Assembly (NCBI GenBank): GCA_037074705.1
Contig: CM073595.1
Location: 71,472,139-71,536,138 of the forward strand
DNA from: Zhengitettix transpicula
Taxonomy: Eukaryota > Arthropoda > Insecta > Orthoptera > Tetrigidae
DNA length: 64,000 nt
Direction of reading: 5' to 3'
Of this stretch, positions 22,401-36,300 are shown piece after piece. The stretch's first letter is position 1. Every line of letters starts with the position of its first letter. A program made the position numbers and the translations under genes. Under the pieces are notes generated by a model. That model had not been told where the DNA came from and searched no databases. It saw only the letters and a list, made by a program, of their open reading frames with translations.

Positions 22401-24747
22401 GACAAATTTTATCATAATTATATTTAAGAAAATTATATAAATCATTAATACAGAAATGTTTTTGTCGACCATCGGTAAACCCGTGCAGTACTACAGACCC
22501 TTTGTAAACCATGGAACCCATTTCAATTGGAAATTACTGCTATATAGAATAGATGTTTGAATATTTAACCACAATAATAAACTTGACTGTGACATGGATG
22601 ACACTAAGTGATTCAGAGTTATGCGCAGAAATATAATATACAAACATTGGATACATGAAACACGATGATTTTCAAATAACGAAACAAGTCCAAATTTGGA
22701 ATAGCAAATATTTGTGGTGCGAAAGTTGTTAAAGAGGTGAAAACAGTTAAGCATATTATCCTCGCTGATAAGAACATTTTCTGATAAGAACATTTTCTGA
22801 TAATTTTGTGTCCGATAAGTATAATCCTAATAGTAAGAAAAAATACTGTGTGTATTGATGAATAATAGACATGCGACACTGAAATTATACCAAATATTTT
22901 AATAATTGGAAAGTAAATCGATCTGCATTAATTGACTTTAAATTCATGTCTACTAATGAGGCTATATCTTAATAAAGTATTTTGTAATATTTATTAAGTG
23001 AAACTTAAAACATTTAAATAATATAATTCGCACATTTCTCATCCTTCAAGCCCGGTTTCCAACAAGGATTAATCTTACACGCGGTGTGTGTGTTGAAATA
23101 CTTGTGAAAAACGCCTAGAAATAGTTTTTTTTTCGTAGAACTGGAGGGAAGATCACGTCTTCGTAAAGGAGCATGCATCGTCGTAAGCCGCTTCACAGAA
23201 CACCAGACACTTCCTTTGTTCACTTGACAACGGTGAAGGTCTTTCATAAATCTTCTATTCCCTCCTCTGGAGAACTAAATCTGCTACACACGGCACACTT
23301 CTTTCCCAACGATGCTCTAGTTTCCATTATTTGCAGCCGTTCTCTATCTATATTTTCTTCAATATTTACGTACTTGGTTTGCAAACGTAGACGGCGCTTC
23401 CTGTTTCCAGGAAACGTCTAATACCTAGCAACAGAAAACGAACCATCGTCTGCAGTCTACATTAAAGAACGTATCCTGGAAACACACACTGATATTATCA
23501 CATTTGTCAAAATACAATTTTCTCAAGGTCTGGCGCTTCAAAATCAAATCATTTTGTATTTGGCCTAGATAAACGTTATAAGGCTTTGAAATACAATACT
23601 TGCCTGTTATCAGACAAACATTTTAGCGTTGAAATAAATTCATAAATTTCAAATCGAGTAGAATTTACTTCTGGCGCTCCACATCGAAGTTCAAACCAAT
23701 GGTTTTTTCCATCAATTAGACGCTACATAAAAATTGAACTAATGGTGAGAGTATGATCCATTGTTATCTAACATACAAAATTGTATTTTGTCAAAAGCTA
23801 CACGTTATAGGGTTCACCATAAAAGAATTTAAGAAAAGCTATTAGCTACCTTTTGGCAATCATACATTTTAATCATGTATTTCTCTGTGATTGCCAGACA
23901 CATCTCTTCACTTATCAACATTTCAATCTTGATTCATCTCACAACACCACCACTATTTCTTAACATCGTTAAAATTACAGTGAAAACTTCATATCAGGTA
24001 AAGATTTCATTTGGGCATAACTCCCACGAACGAAAAGAAATTACAATGATCATATAAATTTTCCTTTCAATAAACATCGTCTAGAGATATGGAAAGTGTT
24101 ATATATGATATAGCGTAATTTGTAATAAAGTTTCTGCAGCAGCAGAGTCGTCGTGCACACAAGAAGCCCCTAAGGCAATATAACGCGTGGAGCCGCATTG
24201 CTAATGATGTCCTGTGGTGTCTCTTGATGAACGCCTCGAAACGAAAATTTGCTGTGAAAGCTATTAAAATTTAGCACTTACGCACGAGGGTTTCCATCCA
24301 TTCTTCTATTCTTTTTTAACAGGGATACGCGAAATATTATTTTTTTTCTAAGATACCACGCACATTTTTGAGCTCAATTCCTCTTTGGGCGAATAAGGAT
24401 AATCAAATCACGCTGTATATTTTTGTATGTATATAAAAAGGAAGAATCTATTAGTTATAATTCACTTAAATTTATTACAGACCAGAAAAATCTAGAAGAC
24501 AACATTGCATAGACTAGTCGTTAGGTATATTGTTCAAGATTCTTAGAGGAAAATTAATTATTAGTCTTAAAAACTAGTTTTAATGATACGCATACAGTTC
24601 CTGATAAAATTAAAAAAATTTAAAAAATTACAATTTTGGTAATCAAATCTAACTAGTATCATCATTTACATTAGAAAAAAAAGCAGCCGATACTATAGTT
24701 TATATTTTTCTATTAATATGTAAAGTTATATTTTGTTTAATTTCATA
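22401..24747. other. Gene-free stretch
   Basis: Includes the tandem duplication at 22765. Overlapping minus ORFs (22491-22879) and the pair at 23014-23421 carry no recognisable motif. A modestly GC-richer patch at 23100-23460 has no identified function. Confidence 0.5.
22765..22803 (+). repeat. 16-bp tandem duplication
   Basis: CTGATAAGAACATTTT occurs twice back to back (22765-22780, 22781-22796), followed by a partial third CTGATAA. This is typical of replication slippage. Confidence 0.95.
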
Positions 24748-25169
24748 CTAGCTGGGTGCTCGGCGTTGCCCGGGGTGTCATAATTAAAAATCAGCGACAT
24801 CTATAACCACGAATTCGACTCTTTTCTCGGTTGTTTTCGCGTTATTTTTGTGTAACGCCACTCCACCCTTAAAGGTGCTCCCGTGGAATACAGAAAGGAG
24901 TATAAATTATGCACACACAACATTTGGAGAAACACTATCAATCTTATTGACTCCATAAAATATTTACTCGATGAAAATGTGTCGTTTTAGCAATTTTGAA
25001 AACATACACCGCCGTCCGCCCTTGTCAGTCGTGGTGGTAGTCGTGTCTTACCCCCACGGTGTTTGTTCCTGGTTCAAAAGAAACATGTGTGCACAAAATT
25101 TGGTGGAAATTTCTCCTCGCGTTTAGATTTGAATGTGGAACATATACACAGTCAATTTTATTTATTAGA
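24748..25169 (-). repeat. Family A repeat, copy 10, full-length
   Basis: The best complete minus-strand copy. On the + strand it begins ACTAGCTGGGTGCTCGGCGT and ends TTTTATTTATTAGA at 25169. Hairpin-forming CGGCGTTGCCCGGG is largely intact. Read in this direction TAGCTGGGTGC (24749-24759) resembles a Pol III A box and TTCGACTC (24814-24821) a B-box core. Confidence 0.93.
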
Positions 25170-26518
25170 AGAGGATAATATTAAATGCATTAGGTATTCA
25201 AACTTATAAAAATGCTCAGTTATTTTAAAAGGAAAGTATATATTTAAAGTACGGAAAGGAGGCCGGGAAATACTGAAAAATCTTTAAATATTTTGAACAA
25301 TGTAACTGTTATAATTTTATCGCAAAAAATGGTGAACGATGCTGGTATGAATGAGGATATCCTATTCAGAAAAGCCCTTAATAAACACTATATCATAGAA
25401 GTTAAGTGAAGTAGTAAGTACATACCACAATATTGGTTCAACTATAATAAAATTTTTATTAATTGTGTAGTAAAATTGAAAATATTAGACGGAGTCAACC
25501 ATTTGGTACATCTATTTGATTTACGACTCAGTATGAATACTTTAATCTCTTCTTATCTCTCTACAAGTTATTTGACTGGAGTCGTAAATACAATAGTTCA
25601 AAACAGTGTACCAGGGTTCAACTCCCGACTCCGTCCATTATTGTACATCTTATTTCATAGTTAAATTTATTACAAAGCTTCGTAGTTGTTAAGATATAAC
25701 CTTGTAATTTTAAGCTATAAATTTTTTATTTAAGTTCCATTTCAGTAATAAATACGTACGGCACGGAGAAAACGCATTTGCGCCATGAAATTGTCATAGT
25801 GTTTAACCGATTTAAATTTTCACTGGCGTTGGCCTGATTTTAGCAGAAGATGAATTCTACGTTTTCTTTGTAACACCAAACGTGCTTGAGGGGGAATCTA
25901 ATGCTTTCGCATCGGATCGTTTAATTTCCAATGTTTGCTCGTCTGCAAGTCGTGTAATAACGTGGTCGGAGCAGATAAAGCAGACGTCTGGAGCATCAGA
26001 GCAAATATGGTGAAACAGTTTACATTTCCATCAGCGACAGATCCACTTAATACAATATGTGGGGCAAACAATGCAAGTTTACTCTCCCTTTCTGAGCGAT
26101 TCCTTGGACATAACACTAAATTTGAGCACACTGAATATTAACTTTTGTTTTACTGTATTTAAGCAGAAGTTTCAGCTTGAAAACACAATTAGTTTCTTGA
26201 TCAGTTAAGACAGTCAAATTATTTGTTTTCATTTATTAGGAAATTTAAATATGAGAAGAAAATTTCTAAATTTTCATCATTAAGCATTCATTCTTTTAGA
26301 AGGAACGAGTATTTCAACACAATGTGAACCGCATAATTGAGAACTCAGTATCGAAAAATTATTTAAACAGTCTCATGTGTTATAATTAATTGGTTTATTA
26401 ACCAATTCACATGACCTGTTTAATTTCGGATTCAGGAGACTCAAGGAAGTTGAATTTCAGAAATTGGAAATATTTTCAATAATGATACATAGGTCTGTAT
26501 AATGTACGATTATATGGA
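25170..26518. other. Gene-free stretch with one GC-richer patch
   Basis: The 25860-26110 patch supports overlapping ORFs on both strands (+ 25935-26141; minus 25898-26131); neither shows a known domain. GGGTTCAACTCC near 25615 looks like an isolated B box without a convincing A box. Confidence 0.45.
26374..26413. repeat. Imperfect inverted repeat / hairpin
   Basis: AATTGGTT (26388-26395) and AACCAATT (26400-26407) form a perfect 8-bp stem with a TATT loop. CATGTG (26374-26379) and CACATG (26408-26413) extend the symmetry asymmetrically. There is no T-run after it, and no function is assigned. Confidence 0.8.
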
Positions 26519-26805
26519 ATTAGCACGGTGCCCGACGTTGCCAGGTTTGTCACAATAAAACACAGCGACATCCACCACCCAGGGTTTGACTCCAATCTCG
26601 GTGGCTGTTGTTATTTTATTTACCGCACCTCCACCCCCATCCATAAAGGTGCTCTTCTCCCATGCCGAAAAGGGTTGAAATTATACCCAAAAATATCTGG
26701 AGAAACGCTATCTCATTGACCCCGTATTTTTCGACATATATATCGGTCGTTTTAACGTGTTTGAAAATTTACAACCCCGTCCACTCCCTGGGGGTTAAAC
26801 GGCAA
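26519..26805 (-). repeat. Family A repeat, copy 11 (first unit of dimer)
   Basis: Starts (on +) ATTAGCACGGTGCCCGACGT, passes the family blocks and stops at CCACTCCCTGGGGGTT, where the second unit begins. It therefore lacks the TCTAATAAATA end. Confidence 0.9.
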
Positions 26806-27177
26806 GTTGCATATCGTAATTAAACTCAGCTACATCCATACCCCCTGATTAGACTTCATTCTCTGTTGTTTTGGTCTTATTATTTATAATGCCATTTCCT
26901 CCCATATTATTGTGAAAAGGGTTGAAATTATGCACAAAAAACATCGCGAAAAACACTATAAATCTAATTTACCCCAGAAAATATTTATGAGAGGTAAATA
27001 TTGGCCGTTGGAGCATGTTAGAAAATTTCCACCTTCGTCCACTTCCACAGTGATTGCTTCCGGTTCGAAAGTAACACGTGTACGAAATTTGGTCAAATTT
27101 TCTACACGGGTGTAAATTCAATACGGGATATGCATACATACAAAAAGTCAGACAAACACTCTACTTTAGTTATTAGA
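26806..27177 (-). repeat. Family A repeat, copy 12 (second unit of dimer)
   Basis: Begins at GGCAAGTTGCATATCGTAAT, a decayed version of the hairpin end, and runs to TAGTTATTAGA, i.e. minus-strand TCTAATAACTA. It is head-to-tail with copy 11. Confidence 0.9.
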
Positions 27178-28304
27178 TGGATGAATAATATATTTTCTGT
27201 AGCCTAACTTGATTGCACGATGAGTTAATCCAGGTCCATGTGGTCCCATTTGCAAAGAAAACAAGAAAAGTTTCTCTATCCAAGTTATAATCCAAGAATA
27301 TATTTTCGCTCTAAAACTTGTTTCATAGGTATTAAAAGTTTAGAATTTTATTTTAAAAATCAGTGTGGAACTCGGGATTCTTGTTCAGAATTAACTTTGC
27401 TGTCAGATAACATCAGCGTTTCTCAGCAAAATCATGCGAAATGAAACAACTGTGACAATTTTGCAACCGTGACCGGTGAACGTTTCCTCTTCAACGGTTT
27501 TCCAACGCCAAGCTGCTTATGTCGGCGAATATTTCCTAATGTCCAGCAGGTCATTCATCGTGTTGGAGCTGGATTATCCTCATGCGAGTGGAGGACGATT
27601 GGATTTGAGACCTAGTGGCCTCACGGCAGCGGCTGTTTTCCGCTCTATCCGTCCAGATGATAGGCAATCGACTGTGACAACACGAACCACATCGGATCTA
27701 GTCACACGCACGGATCGGCTTTCCTTAGATTTAAGACTCGCCTTGGTATTACGTGGCTGTTGACATCCGGAAATAGCACAAGCTCCGTTCCAATTGGACT
27801 TTATACAGCTTAACCCAATAAATTCAACATTTTGATTATAAGCAAATGATCCCTTTCCAATCAGACAGGTCTTCCGTGTCACATCTCATTTTATTGAGAT
27901 TTACAGATGCACCATTTTTACTGGAATATCTCGCAAATTAATTCATTTCATATTAATTAGACCGTCTTCTGTTCATTTATTCACTGGAATTCTAGAACTA
28001 TGGAAGTTAGAAGATTAAATTACCAATAATATTTTCTATTTCGATGAATGTATTAACTCAAAGTAATTTTTACAATTAAACCAATGAAGAGATAAATTCG
28101 GGTCTGAAGGGATGAAGTCATTTAAATAATGTCGAAAAAGGCGTAATTTAAGTGTTTCTAGGCCTTAAAATTCACAATTTTCGAGAAATATCACTTTTCC
28201 CCATTAAAAGCGAGTCGGAGTATCTTTTCCGCCATAGAAATTGTGTCAACACTAACTACTTAAACGCGCCAAACTATATCATAAACTACACACTCGGAAT
28301 AAAA
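27178..28304. other. Gene-free stretch with GC-richer patch
   Basis: The 27470-27790 patch has ~100-codon ORFs on both strands (27476-27763 +, 27580-27882 minus). Their Arg/Ser-rich content and mirror placement suggest composition rather than coding. No motif seen. Confidence 0.45.
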
Positions 28305-28603
28305 TCTAATAAATAAAATAGACTGTACGTATGTTCGTATGTGTGTACGTTTCGCATACAAATTACACCCGTGGCGGAAATTTGACAAAATTTCGTACCT
28401 TTACAAAGGGAAACAAACACTGTGGGGGTACGACACGTCTACCACCCCCGCCCCTGGGGATTGAAATTTTCAAACAAACTCAAACTGCCAATATTTGCGT
28501 AGGATAAGTATGTTTCGCGGTCAATGAGATTTATAGTGTTTCTCCCGTTTTATTTCAACCTCTTTCGGCATGGGGGTGGAATACCCTCAGGAGTGGGGGG
28601 GAA
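28305..28603 (+). repeat. Family A repeat, copy 13 (left arm of fold-back)
   Basis: Starts TCTAATAAATAAAATAGACTG directly after AAAA, i.e. the A/TC context a Helitron insertion would have. It runs to GGAATACCCTCAGGAGTGGG, where it meets an inverted copy. The 3' third is missing. Confidence 0.9.
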
Positions 28604-28787
28604 ATATCATTGACCCCAAAAAAATATTTATCTGACGCAAATATTGGCCGTTAGATCATGTTTGGCGGGGGTGTCTTGTTTTCCGTTCAAAGGGAACACG
28701 TGTACGAAATTTGGTCAAATTTGCTCCACGGGTGTAGATTTGGATGCGGAACATACACACACACACACAGAAACTGTATTTATTAGA
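28604..28787 (-). repeat. Family A repeat, copy 14 (right arm of fold-back)
   Basis: Minus-strand 5' half of the family, from TTTATTAGA at 28787 inward to ATCATTGACCCC near 28606. A deletion joins CATGTTTGGCG to GGGGTGTCTTG. With copy 13 it forms long inverted arms separated by under 100 bases. It contains an (AC)n run near 28753-28768. Confidence 0.88.
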
Positions 28788-31700
28788 AGATGATGGAAAA
28801 AACTATTATAATCATTTAATTTATTTTCTGTTTCTGGTTAGTCAGGATGAGACTTAATGAATTTCTATAGGGAAACTAACGTCATCTTCAGTTCTGCCAG
28901 ACTGTTTTGACATGATGTTAATATTGCGTTAGAGATGAATCGTCATATCAATGTTTTATAGATTTCCCCGATCAAAACGAGTGGAGTTTGAGGATGTCTG
29001 AGAATAGAGGAGAAAGTCGGAGATATTTTTTAGTAAGCGCAATCTCATAATTTTCTAAAAGTGCTGTTACAATTGAGTATTTCTGATTCGATCGAGATGC
29101 GTAGTGCAATACACTGCGAAATCACCTTCCATTTTCATTCCTTTATATAGTACGAGGATAATTCCAGCACGGAAATCGTAACAGTCAATAGTTATCGTGG
29201 TTCGTAAACAATAACGTTCTCTTAGTAGCGCTGTAAAGTAAACAGAGCTGCATATTACGGTCATAATGTGTTGGGATAGAATACAACGTTCACTCTAAGT
29301 CAATATCATACATTGAAATGCACCAGCGGTAATGCTACTACAGTAACGATAACAAAAATAAGCGATAAATGAATTATTGAATTTACCGTTGTAACAGAGA
29401 ATGTAAACTGAATTTTCGGATCATCGACTCTTGTGTATTGGTCGGGACTTGGTCAGTATATTTTTGAACAGCTTCATTTTTGGCCATTTTAATTACGCCA
29501 TATCTAAGAACTAGTTTCTCAATGCAAAACAGGAGAATAGTTTTTAATCTTACTCAAGGCTATTATCCGTCAAGTGCTCTATATAGCGATTCAGTCATTT
29601 TGTCAGTATAGTTATTTGACGAGTATGGCGGTATTGTTTTCCCATTTAAATTAGAAGTTTTGGGAAACAAATGATTGTTCCTCTCAATTTATCTATAGAT
29701 GGTGTCTAAATAATGAAAACTGTATCTTTCTACATTTATATTTTTACTCACGACCATCCACCGTCGATTGCAGGATTTTCGGTATTGAACTGCATGATTT
29801 TGAGTTACTTATACTTATCACTTGATATTTTTCCCAACGTACCTTGTTCGTATTGACTTTATCAAAAGCCTTTGTGTAACTTTCAAAGGCTATGTTTGTT
29901 TAGAACTCCCTTAATACTCTATTATTTGCTGGACCCTTGTTTAGAGAATTCGTCAATATTAATCTGATTTCTTCAAACTACATGTTTGGCGACATCTTTC
30001 ACTACTTAAAACAGAGGTTTCTGTAATCCCATAATGTCCTAAAAGCTTGCTTGTCATGAAAACTTTAAAAATGTTTGTATAAACGGTCAATGTTTAATTT
30101 TCATTTCAGGTCTAAAAAATCTAACCAACACTTTTAACTTATGTGCAAGGGGGATCAGCCCAGAACAATTTTCTGGGAAAACATAAACACTACGACGTAA
30201 AAATTCGGTCAAATTTAGTAAGTAAAATATTCGAAATTGGCAGTAAATCGTGACTATCAAAACGTTCCGCGTTCTGTTTACACGCATATAACCTGTGTTG
30301 TAATAAACGTTTTTTTATTAAGGTTTTATTTATTATAAATAATTAAAGTTTTACTATATGAAATATATATGTAATTTTAATAATAGACATTTGTAATGAA
30401 AATACAAAAAAATACAAAATTTTTCTTGTAAATTAAAAACATATATCATGGGGCTTTTTCTTGGGGTAGTTTTTCGAGGGAAGATTATGTGGCAATGTTA
30501 TCAAGATTTCTTTATTAATATTAATTTAAACGTCATATCTGTGATTGTCCAATATGCAGCTATCTAAATCCCTTCTGCAATCCTCGCTTATTGTTTACAA
30601 ACACTTTTCATCAAAATTTCTACTATCACTTCAAGCTTCCTTCATAAAAAAAAGAACACTATACTCTGATTTTTAACATTCATTCAATGTACTTGTCGCA
30701 CTATTACTATCGTTCTTATGCCTCCACATAAAATTCTATAACTTTCAAAATTGTAATAAAATTTATTTTCTTCGACATTTTACATCAGCTACTGTTGCTC
30801 TCCATGGTACTTCTATGAAAACTTTACACGACATATATACAAAAATTTCAGGCCTTCGTGATGGGCACTCGTCTGCTACTGTTCACTCCTGTGGTCTGTC
30901 AATCAGATGTGTGAGAGTGACCGTCATAAATTGTCGAACTCTGACCCCCCCAGCAACCCCCCCCCCTCCCTCCCCGGTAATCTCGACCCGACCAAGACGT
31001 TCCAAATTCTTAACGAATTATATTTATTTTAGAACAATGTTTGACGCACTAGGAATTCTTCATCATTACAGTGTAATAAATATTTGGATTAACTATACTC
31101 ATCAACATTCTCTTTCTTCGATAGTAGTGTGTTTTTGAAACATTTGTACGACAAATGATACGGAATTTTCTTTTAAATCAGTACTGAGAAAATTGGATTA
31201 TTTAGAAAATCGGTGATTATTGATGAGATACTTGTGATATTATTTTCATTAACACATTATTTTCACGATTGTTTTACATTTACAACCTTTTTAAGCAGAG
31301 GAAAAAAATTGTATTTCGTTTTAACGGATAATGACGAGGAAGGCTAATTGGAGGACCACTTACAAAATACACTCAGCGCTACAAGCGATATTGATACGAT
31401 TATTTCAGGGAACGTGCCACTAAAATTCAATCTTAAATTGTCTATCTGATGTTCGTATTTTACGAATATAACAAATGGGCCCGGAATACTCTACTTCCAG
31501 CTCCACTTTTGCGAGGCGCGATCAATTCCATATAATGATATTTGTTTTCAATCCTGACAGTTGTATCGTTTCATTTTGTTGAGCGTTATTGTTTATTTTG
31601 TGTGATGTGATACTGTTTTCTTTCTTTGATTGGCTCTGTTGTCCAACTAATCTTTCACTTGCAACAAAGCGACAGGCAGACGAAAATCTTGGCTTTTAAA

Positions 31701-32656
31701 ATTATTGGCAGGAAGAAAAGTTTTCTATCTGCACGTAAAAGTGCAAATGCAGTGCAGAACCACTGTAGAATATCCAGAAGCCGTGAATATATTTTATTCC
31801 AGAAATAATGATATATGTGGTTTTAAAAAGAGTGTGCGATGATAGGATGACAGTAGCCTGTTACGTATGCACACTGACACACGCACAAACAAACCAGTAG
31901 TTTTTTCCTATTTTCATGTGACAATTGAACGTTTTACTAACGAGTTTTATACAACAAAATATATTTGTGCTATTTTTAAGAATCATATGAGGATAGGCAA
32001 TATTAAATTCAAAATAAAAAAAATCATAGCTTTGGTAAATAGCATTCATATTTGAATTAAAAAAAAATTCCTCGGTAGTTCTGATATGATAAAAAACATG
32101 TTAAATATGTAAAAGGACTACTTTTTAAGCGCCAGTTTACTCGCAGCTCAGAACTTTCGTCTTCAAACCCATAAAGCCTGAGTTATTTCATTTTCGCGGA
32201 AACGGATTGTGTATCTCCACATTCGTCTAGAATCTAGATGTGGTGCAAAGTTACCTCGCCTTATAAATGCTAGAAGTATGATTACCAAATGGTTGATTTA
32301 CAAAAAAAATAGATAGTTTAGGTCATGTCAACGTAAAATTAGAATAATTTATCGCTATTTTCGTAATGACCAAATTGTAATTCTCAAAACAACTGATATC
32401 GTTATGAAATAATTTTCGAGCCAAATTTAAAAAACCCCTTATTATACTGAAAATATATTAATAATTAAGCAGATTATAAATAACAGTAAAAACTTAGCAA
32501 GACACTAATTTCGGAGCGCAATGTTTTCCTCCACGAATTCAGTGTAGCAATTGTGCGAATTTTTAGATTCATATTTCAACTACTACTTAAATTTCTAAGA
32601 GAAAAATTACATCATATAAGAGACGTTTAGTTTTCTTAGCTGAGACTAACGATACA
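28788..32656. other. Long AT-rich gene-free stretch
   Basis: It contains the C-rich tract at 30945. ORFs of 60-107 codons (e.g. + 30815-31138, which passes through the C tract as Pro-rich) have no recognisable domain. Confidence 0.5.
30945..30975 (+). repeat. Poly-C-rich low-complexity tract
   Basis: C runs of 7, 10, 3 and 4 are broken by single A/G/T groups. The minus strand could form a G-quadruplex-like structure. Confidence 0.9.
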
Positions 32657-32995
32657 AATAACCCCGGATTTGACAAGAAAGTGTGCTCTCATACAATGCA
32701 GAAAAGGGTTGAAATTATACACCATTTTTTTGAGAAACACTAACAATCTAACTGACTCGGAAAAATATTTAGCCGACGCAAATAACGGCCGTTTGATCAT
32801 ATCAGTCCAGCCCCGCAACCAGGGGATGGTAGTTGAGTCTTACCCCATCACACAGTGTTTGTTTTCGGGTACGAACGGAACACGTGTACGAAATTTGGTT
32901 AAATTTTTCCGCGGGTGTATATTTGTATGCGGAAGACATACACAAATATACATACAAACATACACACACACAAAATGTAAATTTTATTAATTAGA
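32657..32995 (-). repeat. Family A repeat, copy 15
   Basis: On + it enters at AATAACCCCGGATTTGAC, has a deletion to GTGCTCTCATACAATGC, and ends TTTTATTAATTAGA at 32995. It contains the AACACGTGTACGAAATTTGG landmark near 32880. The GATAGATAGAAGA sequence beyond the end is a short simple repeat. Confidence 0.9.
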
Positions 32996-35900
32996 AGATA
33001 GATAGAAGATTATTTTAGTCTGTAGCGTTACTAAACATGCCGTTGTGAAACAGTCGTCACTTTGCAAACTAATTCAAAGCTGGAAATATGACTGGTACAT
33101 ATTTAAGGTTTTTATAAAGAAAAATATTAAAAATAATCTTTTCCTTTTGTGTGTTTCATTAAAGATTCTAAGTTCCATGTCTTTCTACGTAGAGACTACT
33201 AACTGCAAAAACGGATACTTCGGACTAGGAAAATACTACCAAAATGTAATAATTTTTCTTCAAGAAGAGACATTTTCGATAGAAAGAAACAATATACAGG
33301 TTTTTGTGGACAGTGAATATCAGTTCATTCCGAATTTATACTGTTCATAATTTTTTACTCCGGTTAAGATATACACACTCTGAGATGAAGGTTTTTTCTA
33401 AGGACTAATTTCAATTCACTTTTCCGTTCTCTTAAATTTCGTATGCAGTAAAATTACAAATACGCTACTGAACAACGATCTCGTAAAAATATATGCGAAG
33501 AAATTCCCAATTCGTATTCAGAGTCCGAGGTTGAACGCCCCTGTTTCCCGCTCGCAAGAAGAATGTATTTTTATTCGAGAAAGCTACAAGCTCAAGTTTG
33601 AAATGACGAGGACACTTGAAAGTCGAAAGATATGACAAAGTGACTCGCTGGAAGCGATTTTGTGTATATCACAAAGAACAAACACATCTCGCCACAAACT
33701 TCAGTCCTTCAATAAAGGAAAACTATTATATAAAAAATATTCGTAGGCAGTAAATATTTGTAACATTACATACAATAATGTAGCGAACTGTTAAATTCCA
33801 ATAGCAGAACTGTTTTTATATTTGAATTTATCCATTAAAATTCATAAATGTTGGATTTTAAAAATTAAAACAAATTCAATTCTAAATGAATATTTCAAAT
33901 GCAAATGTGATTCCCGCTATCTCACGTTAGCAATGGACTTAAATTATCCCTAAAACTCAAGATAAATACGGTGAAATTTATGTAGTAGTTACTCGATGCT
34001 TGAATGTTAATGAGTTTGACAAGCAAGCTAAACTGTAAAACATATTGTATATTTCCTTTCTGCTAATCCAACCTCGCTATTTCCATCGCGCCATTTTATC
34101 GGTACGAGTTGTTTTGGCTGCATGGCTGCACACATTTGTTAATGGCGTATATATATTCTTGCTGGCTACATTATTTATACAAATCCCTGGTGTTGCGGTA
34201 TCCGAAAACAGAGTTATTACTTGTAGGGATGTCTTTCCATTAATCCCTGAACTATTCTTAAAATGACGTATATACATATTTTGTTAGGGAACCAATATTC
34301 GTGCTGAATAATACAGGGGAAAATAATTTTGTTCGTGTTTATTCGTACCTATTGCACATGTAAAATACCAAAAACTGTATGTCAGCAAAAAAATTTTCAA
34401 CCTCATTAATGAATTTAATTAGACACTACTCGAATGCATCGATCAGCATTTTTTTTCTGAAAATAGGAATTAACACAGCGGTACTTCATTAAATAGCAGG
34501 ACCATTTAGCGTAAATTACGCGTATACGAAGAGTAGAACACAAACAAGGATCCGTACGTGACGGGAGGGAAAACATAAATATATGCTCTAATATATTGTA
34601 AACTCAGTGCCCAGTCGTTCACTAATTGCGCTACGAAGTAAACATACGTACTAATTATATACCTTTAATTAAATCTCGAATGTTGGTTTGGGCTGAGGGG
34701 GAAACGAGTTTACTTTCCTGACGCAGATTTCAATTGTACACATGTTCCGATCAGGCACGACCTTTAACTTCACCTTCCATAAATTATTTAATACCTGAAA
34801 TAATATAAAAAGATGCGTAAATTATATTCGAAATTTTGTAGGTATTATTCTTAGCAAAAATTCCGATGATCATTTGTTAATTAAAATAAATTGGGTTTCG
34901 CAACGTCTCATCTCAAGAGTGTAAAATAATTAGGACAACCTCTGCTGCGTTTATTCAAAATCGTCAGAGAATGGTGCTTCGTTTGAAGAATACGACAGAG
35001 ATTCGAATAGCTCGAAGTTACAGACGTAACTGCAGGTTCGCATAGAAACAATTATTTGCGAGTATTTTAATTCAGTTATATATATATTTATATATAGTAA
35101 ATTACGGATAATAATTTACATGAATATTTGGACATAAGGAAACTACCGACCAGATAGATAAAAGGTTACAAAACCGAAATCGTGTACTGCGCGGTTGCCT
35201 ATCTGTTTCGACGTATCATTATGAGTTTCATTAATTTTTGGTCTTGTGATTAAATGAACATTATTAAGACCCTTAGTTTCTCAATGTTGTATTGGGTATA
35301 ATACACAGAATTTTTTTTCTGAAGATTATCAATTTTACAGGTAAATTATAGTCCGTCAAAAGATAAACGTGTCACATTAACTTTGTTGACCAAAGAGGAG
35401 ACATTTTATTATATTAACTTACAGTTTCGATTCTTCTATATCGTGGGAAACGAGATATTCTTATTGAATCAGCAAAGACCGTAGAACAACGAAAGAACTA
35501 AATCAATTTTTATCATTTCCCGTATATCGGAACTCTTGCACTCTCTCCAGTATGTACCAAATAAATTGTTTTGTTCCGCGAATCGAATAACCGCACAATT
35601 ATTTGAAAGAAACGTCTTAGAGTAATACTAAAATGTTTCAAACTCCCAATTATTTTCGAAGGCTGAACTATCTAAAAATAAAAATTATACAGTATAACTC
35701 ATGATTAGCAATACGATACATTTTGACACAGATTCAACTTGTAGAGTTAAAAAAAGAATTATCGGCAACAAGTATTTTATTTGTTGAAGTGCAATGTTGA
35801 AGAAAATATTTTAGGTGAATGTAATCCGAGAAAGTAACACAACGAACGTCAATATCTATAAGAACAATTTCCAACGACGAAACTTTTATTCCAAGAAAGT

Positions 35901-36300
35901 ACAGTATACCACAAATTAACTAATTGGACCTAGTCCAACGTTGTCTATTATTTTATTCAATAATAAATTGACTTTCTATATTTTTTTATAACCATATTAA
36001 TTTCATGAAGTTTATGGAGCATGAAAATAGGTAATATGAACTTCAGAGGGTTTTCTGAAAATACTTTGTATTTTCATCTCTAAACATTTTTGAGACTAAG
36101 ACTTGATACATAAAAGGAATTAATGCATAATGACGAGAAATTAAAATGGAGCGCCAAGTTTAAAGACTCCTGTTTGAATGGTATTTGGGCTGTTCAAAAG
36201 CACCCAGGGGTCAACCGATGAATAGGAGAAAAGCAACATTGACTAAAACTCAACCATTTCAGCTGCTTAAACTAGTTCTATGAGAATAAATGCCTCAAAA
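32996..36300. other. Gene-free stretch
   Basis: The + ORF at 33045-33350 (101 codons) and mirror ORFs near 34045-34277 have no recognisable motif. AT-rich throughout; no repeat copy recognised. Confidence 0.5.

Noticed and set aside
25600..25640. B-box-like GGGTTCAACTCC
   Set aside because: No matching A box upstream and no cloverleaf; kept as a remark only.
30945..30975. Pro-rich protein segment in ORF 30815-31138
   Set aside because: It is the translation of a poly-C low-complexity tract.
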